Shown: in pieces, positions 34,004-43,015 of the stretch
Layout of the letters: the number at the start of each line of letters is the position of its first letter
Numbering within the stretch: position 1 is the first letter of the stretch
From: Pokkaliibacter plantistimulans
GTDB taxonomy: Bacteria; Pseudomonadota; Gammaproteobacteria; Pseudomonadales; Balneatricaceae
Length of the DNA: 64,000 nucleotides
Assembly (NCBI RefSeq): GCF_003194385.1
Contig: NZ_LAPT01000082.1
Span: forward strand, 62,001-126,000
Reading direction: 5' to 3'
Program-made: the position numbers and the translations under genes
Notes under the pieces: generated by a model
The model's database searches: none
What the model saw: the letters and a program-made list of their open reading frames with translations, nothing else
What the model was told of the DNA's origin: nothing

Positions 34004-34894
34004 ATGGAGCTTCGACACCTGCGGTACTTTCATGCCGTAGCCGAAACCCTCAATTTCACCCGCGCCGCCGAGCGTCTGCACATTGCCCAGCCGCCGCTCA
34101 GCAGACAGATTCAGCAGCTGGAGGAAGAGCTGGGCGTCAGCCTGATCGAACGGGACTCCCGCCCGCTGAAGCTGACCAAGGCCGGGCGCTATTTCTACCA
34201 GCACACCACCCAATTGCTGTCGCAGCTCGGCGAGATCAGCGAAAGCACCCGTCGCATCGGTCTTGGTCAGCGGCACTGGTTCGGTATTGGTTTTGCCCCC
34301 TCGACCCTGTACGGCGCCCTGCCGGAGCTGATCCGGGCGTTGCGTCGTGATGCCGAGCTGGATGTGGGGCTGACAGAATCCACCACGCTGCAGCAGGTGG
34401 AGGCACTGAAGAATGGCCGTATCGATATCGGCTTTGGCCGCATCATCATCGATGACCCCAGCGTGATTCAGGAGGTGCTGACCGAAGACCCGCTGGTGGC
34501 CGCACTGCCGGTGGGCCATCGTCTTATCGGCGAACAGGTCAGCCTGCGGGAGCTGGCCCGCGAGCCGTTTGTGCTCTACCCCGGACGTCCGCGACCAAGC
34601 TATGCCGACCATGTGATCGAAGCCTTCCGCAGCCATGGCCACCCGATTCAGGTGGCGCAGTTTGCCAATGAATTGCAGACCGCCATCGGTCTGGTCACTG
34701 CAGGGATGGGGATTACGCTGGTGCCATCAGTGGTGCAGCGGATGCACCGCGATGATCTGGTGTACGTGCCGATTGCCGAATCAGGGCTGGTGTCGCCCAT
34801 CATCATGAGCCGTCGGCGTGATGATCAGTCCGCCTTGCTGCAGAGCTTTGTTACGCTGGTACGCCAGCATTTTGCCCCGCCGCTCGCGGTGTGA
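34004..34894 (+). CDS. catR: LysR-type regulator of catechol degradation
   Basis: The protein has 296 residues. The winged helix-turn-helix is at about 1-60 (MELRHLRYFHAVAETLNFTRAAERLHIAQPP, shown in part: FTRAAERLHIAQPPLSRQI). The effector domain begins near 90 (WFGIGFAPSTLYGALPELIRAL). The opening and effector region are like CatR/CatM/BenM, which respond to cis,cis-muconate. It is divergent from catB with an ATAC-N7-GTAT site in between, so it very likely activates catBCA. The ribosome site is CTGGAGG, 4 bases from the start. Confidence 0.9.
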   Translation: MELRHLRYFHAVAETLNFTRAAERLHIAQPPLSRQIQQLEEELGVSLIERDSRPLKLTKAGRYFYQHTTQLLSQLGEISESTRRIGLGQRHWFGIGFAPSTLYGALPELIRALRRDAELDVGLTESTTLQQVEALKNGRIDIGFGRIIIDDPSVIQEVLTEDPLVAALPVGHRLIGEQVSLRELAREPFVLYPGRPRPSYADHVIEAFRSHGHPIQVAQFANELQTAIGLVTAGMGITLVPSVVQRMHRDDLVYVPIAESGLVSPIIMSRRRDDQSALLQSFVTLVRQHFAPPLAV

Positions 34895-34920
34895 GCGGCG
34901 GCACTGGTCGCCGTGCGCGC

Positions 34921-35706
34921 TTATTGCGGCCCCATGACACTGTCAATGGTCAGCTCACCGGGCACACCGCGCTGCGCCTGCAGAATCTGGTTGTCATCGA
35001 GATAAAGAATGGAGGGCGTAGCATTCAGCCCCAGTGATGACATCAGGGCCAGGTTGGCATCCAGCTGCTTACCGATGGCCGCAGGCACCTCCGCATCACT
35101 TTTGGCCCGCTGGCTGGACGGTGAGTCCTCATAGTCCTTCAGCGCAGTGACCGGGTCTTTGGCGGACAGCAGGGTAGCCGCCTTGTTCTTGCTGTCAGCG
35201 CGGATAATGCCCACCAGAATATGGCGAATCTGTACCTTGCCACTGGCGACCCACGGCCGTGACATTTCCCAGAACTGGTGGCAGTACGGGCAGTTGGCAT
35301 CGGTGAACATATACAGCACACGCGGCGCATCGGTGCGGCCATCCTGAATCCAGCGGGTGTTCTGCAGATCCTGCCAGGTCTCGGCCGACATGGGCTTATA
35401 CACCAGCTGCTCCAGCGGCGCGCGGGTCATGTCCTTGCCGTTGGCATCCAGCAGCTGCCCGGTCAGCACGTGCTGACCATCGGCGGTGAGATACAGTGCC
35501 AGCCCCTGCTTCTGGTATTCCGCGGCGTACCCCTTGAGCCCGGCAGGCGCATCGAAGCTGCCCATGATACGCAGGCCCTTGGCTTCCATCGCCTTGATCG
35601 GTGCGGGCAGCTCTTCTGCCTGTGCGGCCATGCTCAGGCCGAGCAGCATGGGGGTCAGCAGCGAACCCCGCATAACGGACTGCCAAAGGGCCGGGGTGGT
35701 TTTCAT
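34921..35706 (-). CDS. dsbG: Periplasmic thiol:disulfide interchange protein DsbG
   Basis: The protein has 261 residues from MKTTPALWQS, with AAGGAG 5 bases upstream. A signal peptide (to about AAQA-30) exports it. A dimerisation domain (about 31-105) precedes a thioredoxin fold. The active site is DANCPYCHQ (Cys139, Cys142), with the cis-proline loop in NATPSILY. DsbG keeps single cysteines of periplasmic proteins reduced and is itself reduced by DsbD. It is longer than thioredoxins and matches DsbC/DsbG layout; CPYC rather than CGYC favours DsbG. It is convergent with catR. Confidence 0.9.
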   Translation of the reverse strand: MKTTPALWQSVMRGSLLTPMLLGLSMAAQAEELPAPIKAMEAKGLRIMGSFDAPAGLKGYAAEYQKQGLALYLTADGQHVLTGQLLDANGKDMTRAPLEQLVYKPMSAETWQDLQNTRWIQDGRTDAPRVLYMFTDANCPYCHQFWEMSRPWVASGKVQIRHILVGIIRADSKNKAATLLSAKDPVTALKDYEDSPSSQRAKSDAEVPAAIGKQLDANLALMSSLGLNATPSILYLDDNQILQAQRGVPGELTIDSVMGPQ

Positions 35707-35807
35707 CAAAGACTCCTTGGTTGGGAATAGCACGCCAGTGCGACAGGCTGACTGACGTTGCCAGAAAACAAAAGGGTGGACAGCTGCCGGGAAAGTGCCA
35801 GCCGCAT

Positions 35808-35825
35808 CGGCCCGCTACCGGGCCG
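35808..35825. repeat. Short GC-rich hairpin between dsbG and arsJ
   Basis: CGGCCCG (35808-35814) and CGGGCCG (35819-35825) are exact reverse complements with loop CTAC. It lies 27 bases past the arsJ stop on the minus strand. There is no U-tract, so it is at best a weak terminator for arsR-gap-arsJ. Confidence 0.45.
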
Positions 35826-35851
35826 TCTGCGTTCAGACTACCCGCCCGCCG

Positions 35852-37090
35852 TTATGTTCCTGCCCCGACCACTTTTGTTTTGTGCCGTGGCAGTCCCACC
35901 GACAGTATCGCCGCCAGCAACACGAACAGCGCGGATACCCACAGGCAGCAGGCCAGTCCCTGACTCTGATACAGCCAGCCCGACAGCAGAGTACCAAGCA
36001 GCCGGCCCATGGCATTGGACATGTAATAGAAGCCCACGTCCAGCGAGACGCCGTCTTCCTTGGCATAGGACACAATCAGATAACTGTGCAGCGAGGAGTT
36101 GATGGCAAACAGCACACCGAACACCAGCAAACCGCCGATCAGTACCCAGTGCGCGTCCTGCCCGCTACCGAGGCCCAGTGCAATCAGTACCGGAATAGCG
36201 GTCAGCAGCAATGCCCAGAGGCAGGCCGCACGGCCATCCGGCACCCGCCCCTGCTTCTTGCCGGTCAGCCAGGGCGCCACTGGCTGCACTACGCCATAGC
36301 CCATCACCCACAGCGCCATAAAGCCGCCGACCGACCAGAAATCCCAGCCAAAGACCTGACTGAGATAAACCGGCAGGGCCACCACAAACCACACATCACG
36401 GGCGCCAAACAGAAACAGCCGGGCCGCTGATAGTACGTTGATGGCCCGGCTCTTGGACCACATATCGCTGAACCTGGGCTTGGCCTTGGCCTTGCCCAGA
36501 TCACTGCGCAGCATCACCAGACTGGCCAGCCAGATCACGCCAAGCACGGCGGCCATCGCGAGCACCGCGCCCTTGAAGCCAAGCAACACCAGCAAGGCAC
36601 CACCGAGGAAGAAGCCGACGCCCTTGAGGGCATTCTTGGAGCCGGTCAGCAGCGCCACCCACTGATACAGACGGCCCTGCTGACCGGCGGGGATCAGTGT
36701 CTTGATGGCACTTTTGGCGCTCATCTTGTTGAGATCCTTGGCGATGCCTGACAGCGCCTGCGCCGTCATCACCCAGGGCACCGTGAGGCTGGCGGCGGGC
36801 ACCGCCAGCATCGACAGTGCCACCACCTGCATCAGCAGGCCCAGGTTCATGGTGCGGTTCAGACCCAGCCGGGCGCCGAGATAGCCTCCGACCAGATTGG
36901 TGATCACCCCGAACAGCTCGTAGAACAGAAACAGCAGGGCAATCTGCAGCGGGCTGTAGCCCAGGCTGTCAAAATGCAGCACCACCAGCATGCGCAGGGC
37001 GCCATCGGTCAGGGTGAAAGCCCAGTAGTTGCCGGTGATCAGCAGGTACTGACGTACCTCGGGAGCCAGTCGGGACAACGCCGCAGCCAT
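35852..37090 (-). CDS. arsJ: Organoarsenical (1-arseno-3-phosphoglycerate) efflux MFS transporter ArsJ
   Basis: The protein is 412 residues and 12 helices, starting at an ATG one base after the gapdh stop. Typical ArsJ sequence is seen: YLLITGNYWAFTLTDGALRMLVVLHF, then FYELFGVITNLVGGYLGAR and KDLNKMSAKSAIK (each shown in part). ArsJ exports 1-arseno-3-phosphoglycerate, formed when GAPDH uses arsenate instead of phosphate. It is the last gene of the arsR-gapdh-arsJ unit. A longer in-frame upstream start would overlap gapdh by 90 bases and is not supported. Confidence 0.93.
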   Translation of the reverse strand: MAAALSRLAPEVRQYLLITGNYWAFTLTDGALRMLVVLHFDSLGYSPLQIALLFLFYELFGVITNLVGGYLGARLGLNRTMNLGLLMQVVALSMLAVPAASLTVPWVMTAQALSGIAKDLNKMSAKSAIKTLIPAGQQGRLYQWVALLTGSKNALKGVGFFLGGALLVLLGFKGAVLAMAAVLGVIWLASLVMLRSDLGKAKAKPRFSDMWSKSRAINVLSAARLFLFGARDVWFVVALPVYLSQVFGWDFWSVGGFMALWVMGYGVVQPVAPWLTGKKQGRVPDGRAACLWALLLTAIPVLIALGLGSGQDAHWVLIGGLLVFGVLFAINSSLHSYLIVSYAKEDGVSLDVGFYYMSNAMGRLLGTLLSGWLYQSQGLACCLWVSALFVLLAAILSVGLPRHKTKVVGAGT

Positions 37091-37091
37091 A

Positions 37092-38114
37092 TCAACCGCC
37101 TGCCTGATCAGCGCGTCCGACCTTTGCCGCCAGCTCGACGGTACGGTTGGCATAGCCCCACTCGTTGTCGTACCAGGCATAGATCTTCACCTGAGTCTGG
37201 TTGATCACCATGGTCGACAGCGCATCAATGATCGAGGAACGGGGGTCGGTGCGGTAATCCATCGACACCAGCGGCCGGGTTTCAAAACCCAGAATGCCCT
37301 GCAGCTCGTTGGCCGCGGCGTTATGCAGCAGGCTGTTAACCTCTTCTGCCGAGGTGGCACGCTCGACTTCAAACACACAGTCGGTCAGTGAGGCGTTGGC
37401 CAATGGCACCCGCACCGCGTGACCGTTCAGCCGCCCGCGCAGCTCCGGGAAGATTTCGGCAATGGCCGTCGCTGAGCCGGTGGTGGTGGGGATCAGGCTC
37501 ATGCCTGAGGCACGGGCACGGCGCAGATCCTTGTGCGGCTGATCCAGAATGCTCTGGGTATTGGTCAGATCATGAATGGTGGTAATGGAGCCGTGGCGGA
37601 TACCCAGTTGTTCGTGGATCACCTTGACCACAGGCGCCAGACAGTTGGTGGTGCAGGACGCCGCGGTGACAATGCGGTGCAGGGCCGGATCATAGAGGTG
37701 ATCATTGACGCCCATGACGACATTCAGTGCACCGGCTTCCTTCACCGGCGCGCTCACGACCACCCGTTTGACGCCCTGCTGCAGATAGGCCTGCAGCACC
37801 TCCACCGTCTTCATCTTGCCGCTGGCTTCAATCACCACATCACAGCCGGACCAGTCGGTATCGGCAATGGCCTTGTTGCTGCTGACCTGAATGCGCTTGC
37901 CGTCGATGATCATCTCCTCGCCTTCGCTGCTGGCCTCCCGTGACCAGCGCCCGTGTACCGAGTCGAAGTTCAGCAGGTGGGCGAAAGTGGCCGCATCGGC
38001 GGCCGGATCGTTAATCTGCACTACCTCGAACAGCTCACGGTCCCAGGCTGCACGCAGCGCCAGACGGCCGATGCGGCCAAAACCATTGATACCTACCTTG
38101 ATTGTGTTGTTCAT
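37092..38114 (-). CDS. ArsJ-associated glyceraldehyde-3-phosphate dehydrogenase
   Basis: The protein is about 340 residues from [16 protein letters not shown]; a second ATG directly upstream (38117) is possible, as GGTGGAG lies 3 or 6 bases away. The NAD-binding start [14 protein letters not shown] is present. The catalytic Cys154 is in [11 protein letters not shown] and His181 in HDLTNTQ. Here the enzyme is thought to make unstable 1-arseno-3-phosphoglycerate from glyceraldehyde-3-phosphate and arsenate, which ArsJ then pumps out. Its position between arsR and arsJ, rather than with glycolytic genes, supports this arsenate duty. Confidence 0.94.
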   Translation of the reverse strand: MNNTIKVGINGFGRIGRLALRAAWDRELFEVVQINDPAADAATFAHLLNFDSVHGRWSREASSEGEEMIIDGKRIQVSSNKAIADTDWSGCDVVIEASGKMKTVEVLQAYLQQGVKRVVVSAPVKEAGALNVVMGVNDHLYDPALHRIVTAASCTTNCLAPVVKVIHEQLGIRHGSITTIHDLTNTQSILDQPHKDLRRARASGMSLIPTTTGSATAIAEIFPELRGRLNGHAVRVPLANASLTDCVFEVERATSAEEVNSLLHNAAANELQGILGFETRPLVSMDYRTDPRSSIIDALSTMVINQTQVKIYAWYDNEWGYANRTVELAAKVGRADQAGG

Positions 38115-38175
38115 CATGTGCTCCACCGCCGGTTCAGCCCGGCCGGACAGTCATAAAAAGGGTCGCCCTGCGTGC

Positions 38176-38523
38176 TCAGCAGCAGCGCACGGGGCGGTCA
38201 TGCATCACTTGCAGGCGCTGCACTTCCTGGCTCAGCCAGAAGCGGTTGGCGGCCAGCGTGGACTGCAGCATCTCGTGTACCCAGTCGGGCAGAGCCGGAT
38301 GCAGCCGGTAGTACACCCACTGGCCCTGCCGGCGATCCGCCAGCAGCCCGGCACTGCGTAACTGCGCCAGATGGCGGGAAATCTTCGGCTGGCTCTCTTC
38401 CAGCGCGCACATTAGCTCACACACGCAGAGTTCCGTTTCCCGTGTGATCAGCAGCATCAGCCGCACGCGGGTGTCATCCGCCAGCGCCTTGAATACCAGA
38501 GTGGGAGTGAGTAGTTCAGTCAT
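38176..38523 (-). CDS. arsR: ArsR-family metalloregulator of the arsenic operon
   Basis: The protein has 115 residues with a winged helix. The recognition segment is ESQPKISRHLAQLRSAGLL. The inducer-binding cysteines are in ELCVCELMC (Cys33, Cys35, Cys39), the classical ArsR ELCVCDL site for As(III)/Sb(III). A further Cys-Cys ends the protein. It is first in the arsR-gapdh-arsJ unit and should repress it until arsenite binds. Two similar 20-bp operator-like repeats lie upstream at 38557-38576 and 38646-38665. The ribosome site is poor (GAGG one base from the ATG). Confidence 0.93.
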   Translation of the reverse strand: MTELLTPTLVFKALADDTRVRLMLLITRETELCVCELMCALEESQPKISRHLAQLRSAGLLADRRQGQWVYYRLHPALPDWVHEMLQSTLAANRFWLSQEVQRLQVMHDRPVRCC

Positions 38524-38556
38524 GCCTCAGGTCAGTTCCGTTCTGCCGTTACGTAT

Positions 38557-38576
38557 AAATATGAATTTCCAGATAT
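38557..38576. promoter_or_regulatory. ArsR operator-like repeat, copy 2 (proximal)
   Basis: AAATATGAATTTCCAGATAT matches the palindromic copy at 38646-38665 at 17 of 20 positions. It lies 34 bases upstream of arsR. Repetition of the same imperfect palindrome ahead of an ArsR gene supports an operator role. Confidence 0.55.
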
Positions 38577-38645
38577 TCAGACCGGCACTGGCACACCATT
38601 GCTAATACTTGCAGCTATCTCTGGCCAGTGATTCGGGCTGATTTT

Positions 38646-38665
38646 ATATATGAATTTTCATATAT
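38646..38665. promoter_or_regulatory. ArsR operator-like palindrome, copy 1 (distal)
   Basis: ATATATGAA and TTCATATAT form a perfect inverted repeat with a 2-base centre (one further pair extends it to 38645-38666). It lies 123 bases upstream of arsR. AT-rich interrupted palindromes of this size are typical of ArsR-family operators. Confidence 0.6.
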
Positions 38666-39224
38666 ATGGCAATACAGCCTGACGCAGAATGATGACAAAG
38701 TGATGACGAGGCGGTGACAGACCCTGCTGACAACAGCGCAGAGGCGTGTCTTTACTGAGTGGAATGGGAAAGAGGAGAAAAGGAGAAAAGGAGAATGAGG
38801 AGAGGCAAGACACCTGGCAAAACGCCGGAGCAGCCATGCCCCGGCGCTGCCTGTCAATCAACGACGGGGGCAGGTGGCCGTTACACCACCATCACATCAA
38901 TCTTGTCCATCATCTGTGTTCCATCTCAGAACCTGTACACGCTCTGCCTGCTCGCCAGATCATGCACAGGCTTTCAGCCGGTTGGGGTCAACGCGAAAAA
39001 CAACTTGTATGACATAGCATGTTTTGAAATCAGGATGGACAAGCCCGGTATCAGGCCGCTGCTGCAACACCGGCAGGCAGTAATGGCAACAGCCACACAG
39101 GTGTAATAAGGAGAAGCAAGGCGGCAACCCGGAGCTACCGGGTTACCTTGTGAACGCGGGAAAGGTCTGAACAGACGGTGAAGGGGTTAGTGATTCTGAA
39201 CGCAGTTAATGATTCAGGACGTCG

Positions 39225-40754
39225 TTAGTGATTCTGCACATAGTTGGTCAGCACCTCAGCGGATACCGGCCGGCTGAAGAAGTAGCCCTGCCCCAGTTCG
39301 ACGCCCACCTTCAGCACATGGTCGGCCTGCTCCTGCGTCTCGATACCTTCCGCCACCTTTTTCAGGCCCGCGGTATCGGCGATTTCCACCATGATCGGCA
39401 GAATCTTGGCGCGCACCGATTCAGGATCTTCCGAGCCATCAACAAAGGAGCGGTCGATCTTGAGCAGATCGGCCTCGAAGTTAATCAGCATATTGAGGTT
39501 GGAATGGCCGGTACCGAAGTCATCGATAGCGATCCGCACACCCATCTTGCGCAGGAACTCCAGACTCTCATGCATGCCCGAGCCGTAGTCGATGGAGGTT
39601 TCGAGAATCTCGATCACCACATCAAAGGGCGAATTGAGGGCAGCGGCCAGCGGTTTGGAGGTACTGATGATCTCTGCCCGGTCCTTGCTCAGGTCTTCAG
39701 GAAAGACGTTGAAAGAGGCATAGAATGCCCGACCCTGAAAGTCACAGCGGTTCAGCTCTTCCACTGCGCGCGCCATGATCAGCTCGGTAAACTTCCAGGT
39801 CTGGCGCATCTGCTGCACCACCGGGATAAAGTCGATGGGTGACAGCCCGCCAATATCATCCTGAAAGCGCGCCAGCACCTCGCAGCCCATGGTCTTGCCG
39901 GTGCTCAGTTCGACAATCGGCTGGAACACGCAATAGAAGTTCTGCGGCTCTTTCTCCAGTGCCCGTCTGACCCGGCCCTGCAGCGAATAGCGCTTGGCCA
40001 GCATCTGATCGGCCAGGGATTTACCGAGCAATGCCAGCAGGAAGCTGAGCACCAGCCCCAGCGTCAGCAGCGGCAGTACCGAGGCCAGCATCTCGGCATC
40101 ATGCATTTCCACCGCGACGCAGTAGGTTCTGGGGTCGTCATTGCAGGCCACCCCGCCGCCCAGCACAAAGGGGCGCTGCAGTACGCGGGTGATGTCTTTA
40201 TCGCCGTAGGCGAAGTAGTAGCTGCTGTCAGGGAAGACCGCGACCACCGCGGAATCATAGGCACTGGACGCGATAGTGCTCTGGAAGTGACCGGGGTATT
40301 CAACGATGACATAGTTGCCCAGCTGCTGCGCGGTCACACTGACGCGCACCCCGGCCTGCATCAGCTGCATGTTGAACCAGAACTTTCTCTCCATGGCGCC
40401 TATCAGGTCTTCTTTGTCGAGCAGGCCGTCAGACTTGAGGAAGCCCGAGCCCGCCGAGCACAGCACCCGGTTGCCGTCGACGTAGGCGATATCGCGCACG
40501 CTGTCACTCTTGAACACCTCAACCCGCAGGCGCTCGATAAAACTGTCACTGCAGGGCGCATCGGCAATGGTGTTGAGCTTTTGCAGCACCATCATGGTCG
40601 ACAGCAGGTATTCCCCGGTCTGATGCATCATCTGCTCAGCGGTTTTTTCCGCATCACGCTGTACATCGAACACAGCAATCAGGATGAAAACCACGAAGAA
40701 AATTACGAACAACAACGGTGCAATGACCCAGGTGGTGAGGATATTGGGTTTCAC
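39225..40754 (-). CDS. CSS-motif EAL-domain cyclic di-GMP phosphodiesterase
   Basis: The protein is about 509 residues from a GTG start at 40754, with GGAGAG 4 bases upstream; earlier in-frame codons lack a ribosome site. A membrane helix (about 8-30), a periplasmic CSS-motif domain (APCSDSFIERLR, two further cysteines) and a second helix (about 220-242) precede the EAL domain (about 265-505). Catalytic residues are intact: EVLAR, N of NVFPEDL, EILETS, DDFGTGHSN, KIDRSFV and EGIETQEQ. It should hydrolyse c-di-GMP, perhaps controlled by periplasmic thiol state. It stands alone on the minus strand. Confidence 0.9.
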   Translation of the reverse strand: MKPNILTTWVIAPLLFVIFFVVFILIAVFDVQRDAEKTAEQMMHQTGEYLLSTMMVLQKLNTIADAPCSDSFIERLRVEVFKSDSVRDIAYVDGNRVLCSAGSGFLKSDGLLDKEDLIGAMERKFWFNMQLMQAGVRVSVTAQQLGNYVIVEYPGHFQSTIASSAYDSAVVAVFPDSSYYFAYGDKDITRVLQRPFVLGGGVACNDDPRTYCVAVEMHDAEMLASVLPLLTLGLVLSFLLALLGKSLADQMLAKRYSLQGRVRRALEKEPQNFYCVFQPIVELSTGKTMGCEVLARFQDDIGGLSPIDFIPVVQQMRQTWKFTELIMARAVEELNRCDFQGRAFYASFNVFPEDLSKDRAEIISTSKPLAAALNSPFDVVIEILETSIDYGSGMHESLEFLRKMGVRIAIDDFGTGHSNLNMLINFEADLLKIDRSFVDGSEDPESVRAKILPIMVEIADTAGLKKVAEGIETQEQADHVLKVGVELGQGYFFSRPVSAEVLTNYVQNH

Positions 40755-41016
40755 ACAGACTCTCCGGCAACATGGCGACAACGCACGACCGTGCAACGGC
40801 AGTGCAGCATGGGGGTATCAGGATAGGAGAAGAATAGATCAGAATGGTGGCACTGCGCTCATCCGCCACAGAATTTCTCTGCCGCGCTTTTTCTGGCGCA
40901 CTTTTCACTAGCGCTTTTTAACGAGTGCATTTTCACTGGTGCACGTTTACTGCTGCAAGCGCGCGGATGCCGCCGGAACCCGCCTGGCAGTATCGCAGGC
41001 AAATAACACCAGCAGA

Positions 41017-41253
41017 TCAGTTGAGCATCTGCAGGCTGGCTTGCGGGCCACTGCCCCCCCCTTCACCGGCCTGATTACTATCTTTACTGCTGCGAATCGC
41101 CGCTTCGACATAGCGCGTCAGCAGCCCCTGCTCGCTGGAGTCAATATTCACCTGATGCAGGGTGATCTGCTTCAGCGGCGCCTCGGGCAAACCACTGAGG
41201 AAGCCGGCATTTTTCGCCGCCGTCGCGGTCATCGCGTCGTGCAGCAACACCAT
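41017..41253 (-). CDS. Possible small protein, unknown
   Basis: A 78-codon frame starts MVLLHDAMTATAAKNAG and ends with a Gly/Ser-rich tail (NQAGEGGGSGPQASLQMLN). Codon choice (CTG, GCG, ATT, CGC) fits the neighbours, and it fills an otherwise empty 0.7-kb gap. There is no clear ribosome site and no family was recognised. It could be chance. Confidence 0.3.
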   Translation of the reverse strand: MVLLHDAMTATAAKNAGFLSGLPEAPLKQITLHQVNIDSSEQGLLTRYVEAAIRSSKDSNQAGEGGGSGPQASLQMLN

Positions 41254-41372
41254 AAATAGGCTTTGTTTATGCCGTCCGCATCACGCTGATGAAAGGCAGA
41301 AACAGGGAACAGCATGCTATAAAACTGCACTTCTGATTTTTAACACTGATATACCAGACAAGAATCCGGCAC

Positions 41373-41409
41373 AAAAAAAAAGCCAGACCCCGGGTATCGG
41401 AGGTCTGGC
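41373..41409 (-). terminator. Intrinsic terminator after the catalase gene
   Basis: GCCAGACC (41382-41389) pairs with GGTCTGGC (41402-41409). On the minus strand the stem is followed by a run of nine T (41373-41381). It lies 59 bases past the catalase stop and ends the long minus-strand cluster. Confidence 0.93.
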
Positions 41410-41467
41410 CAGAAAAGTCGACACCCGACAACGCCGCAGGTGGTCGACGGGGATCATGTTGTCAGTG

Positions 41468-42904
41468 TCAGCTGGACAGGCGCTCCAGCGATGCCGCCAC
41501 ACCGGCGCCGTAGGCAGGGTCGGCCTTGCTGCAGTTGTCGATATGCCGCTGCTTGATGGCCAGTGGTGCATCGCCCATGGCCCGCGCGGTGTTGTCGAAC
41601 AGCCGTTGCTGCTGGGCTGGCGTCATCAGACGGAACAGCTGGCCCGGCTGTTCATAGTGGTCGTCATCCACCCGGTGATCCCAGGCCCGCGCATCACCGT
41701 GCAGCGGCAGTGGTGGCTCAGCATGCTGCGGATTGTCCTGCCATTCACCAAAGCTGTTGGGGTAATAGGCCAGGGTCGAGCCGTTGTTGCCGTCGGTACG
41801 CATGGCACCGTCACGGTGATAACTGTGGAACGGACATTTGGGAGCATTGACCGGAATGCTGTTGAAGTTGACTCCCAGCCGGTAACGCTGTGCATCGCCA
41901 TAAGAGAACAAGCGTGCCTGCAGCATCTTGTCAGGGGAGAAACCAATGCCCGGCACCACGTTGGCAGGAGAAAACGCCGCCTGCTCCACTTCGGCAAAGT
42001 GATTATCGGGGTTACGGTTCAACTCCAGTACGCCGACTTCGATCAGCGGATAGTCGGCGTGTGACCAGACCTTGGTCAGATCAAAGGGATTGTGCGGATG
42101 ACTGGCCGCCTGCTCCTCGCTCATCACCTGAATGCACAGTGTCCAGCGCGGGAAGTCCTGACGCTCGATACTGTCGTACAGGTCACGCAGATGGCTTTCG
42201 CGGTCCTTGCCGATCAGCGCTTCGGCTTCGGTATCGCTGAGACTGGCAATTCCCTGCTGGCAGACGAAATGAAACTTCACCCAGACCCGCTCATTGGCCG
42301 CGTTGATCATGCTGAAAGTGTGGCTGCCAAAACCATGCATATGACGATAGCTGGCGGGAATGCCGCGCTCGCTCATGACGATGGTGACCTGGTGCAGGGC
42401 TTCCGGCAGCAGCGTCCAGAAGTCCCAGTTGGATGTGGCACTGCGCACGCCGGTACGTGGATCACGCTTGACCGCATGGTTGAGGTCCGGGAAGCGCATC
42501 GGATCACGGAAGAAGAACACCGGGGTGTTGTTGCCAACGATGTCCCAGTTGCCTTCGTCGGTATAGAACTTGACGGCAAAGCCGCGAATGTCGCGCTCGG
42601 CATCTGCCGCACCGCGCTCACCGGCGACGGTAGAAAAGCGCAGGAACACCGGTGTTTGCTTGCCCACCTCAGCAAACAGACTGGCTCTGGTGTAGCGGCT
42701 GATATCAGCAGTGACGGTAAAACTGCCATAAGCGCCCGCGCCCTTGGCATGCATGCGACGCTCGGGAATCACCTCGCGGTCGAAATGCGCCAGTTTCTCC
42801 AGCAGCCAGATATCCTGCAGCAACGCCGGGCCACGCGGGCCAGCGGTCTGAATATTGAGATTGTCGGCTACCGGCGCACCATTGGCGTGGGTCATCTTGC
42901 TCAT
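41468..42904 (-). CDS. katA: Monofunctional heme catalase (small-subunit clade)
   Basis: The protein has 478 residues. The distal His52 is in [13 protein letters not shown] and the catalytic Asn in [14 protein letters not shown]. The proximal heme-ligand Tyr is in [14 protein letters not shown]. The length and the absence of a C-terminal flavodoxin-like domain indicate a small-subunit, NADPH-binding type catalase. It degrades H2O2 in the cytoplasm. GGAG lies 8 bases upstream. It is the last gene of the minus-strand cluster but is separated from ycaC by a terminator-like hairpin, so it may also have its own promoter. Confidence 0.95.
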   Translation of the reverse strand: MSKMTHANGAPVADNLNIQTAGPRGPALLQDIWLLEKLAHFDREVIPERRMHAKGAGAYGSFTVTADISRYTRASLFAEVGKQTPVFLRFSTVAGERGAADAERDIRGFAVKFYTDEGNWDIVGNNTPVFFFRDPMRFPDLNHAVKRDPRTGVRSATSNWDFWTLLPEALHQVTIVMSERGIPASYRHMHGFGSHTFSMINAANERVWVKFHFVCQQGIASLSDTEAEALIGKDRESHLRDLYDSIERQDFPRWTLCIQVMSEEQAASHPHNPFDLTKVWSHADYPLIEVGVLELNRNPDNHFAEVEQAAFSPANVVPGIGFSPDKMLQARLFSYGDAQRYRLGVNFNSIPVNAPKCPFHSYHRDGAMRTDGNNGSTLAYYPNSFGEWQDNPQHAEPPLPLHGDARAWDHRVDDDHYEQPGQLFRLMTPAQQQRLFDNTARAMGDAPLAIKQRHIDNCSKADPAYGAGVAASLERLSS

Positions 42905-42941
42905 CTACAGCGTCTCCGTCGGTAAAAGAAAGGGGCAGAAC

Positions 42942-42969
42942 GCACCGTCAGCACGGGTGCTGACGGTGC
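42942..42969 (-). terminator. Hairpin between ycaC and katA
   Basis: GCACCGTCAGCA (42942-42953) and its exact complement (42958-42969) enclose CGGG. On the minus strand GTTCTGCCCCTTTCTTTT follows. It may end transcription after ycaC or only reduce read-through into katA. Confidence 0.65.
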
Positions 42970-43015
42970 TCGACCACCCGGGCAGCCATCACCTCAGGTG
43001 GTATCAGGCAGGCGC

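Larger units (their letters stand above)
38524..39224. other. Intergenic region arsR / EAL gene
   Basis: 701 bases with no credible gene. It contains the two ArsR-like operators, an A/G-only tract with repeated GGAGAAAA (about 38763-38812) and a small AACCCGG/CCGGGTT hairpin (39126-39144). The last may end the EAL gene transcript. Short frames here lack ribosome sites and recognisable similarity. Confidence 0.55.

Noticed and set aside
38615-39106. Small protein genes in the arsR-EAL gap
   Set aside because: Several short frames exist on both strands, but none has a ribosome site, GC-biased third positions or recognisable similarity.
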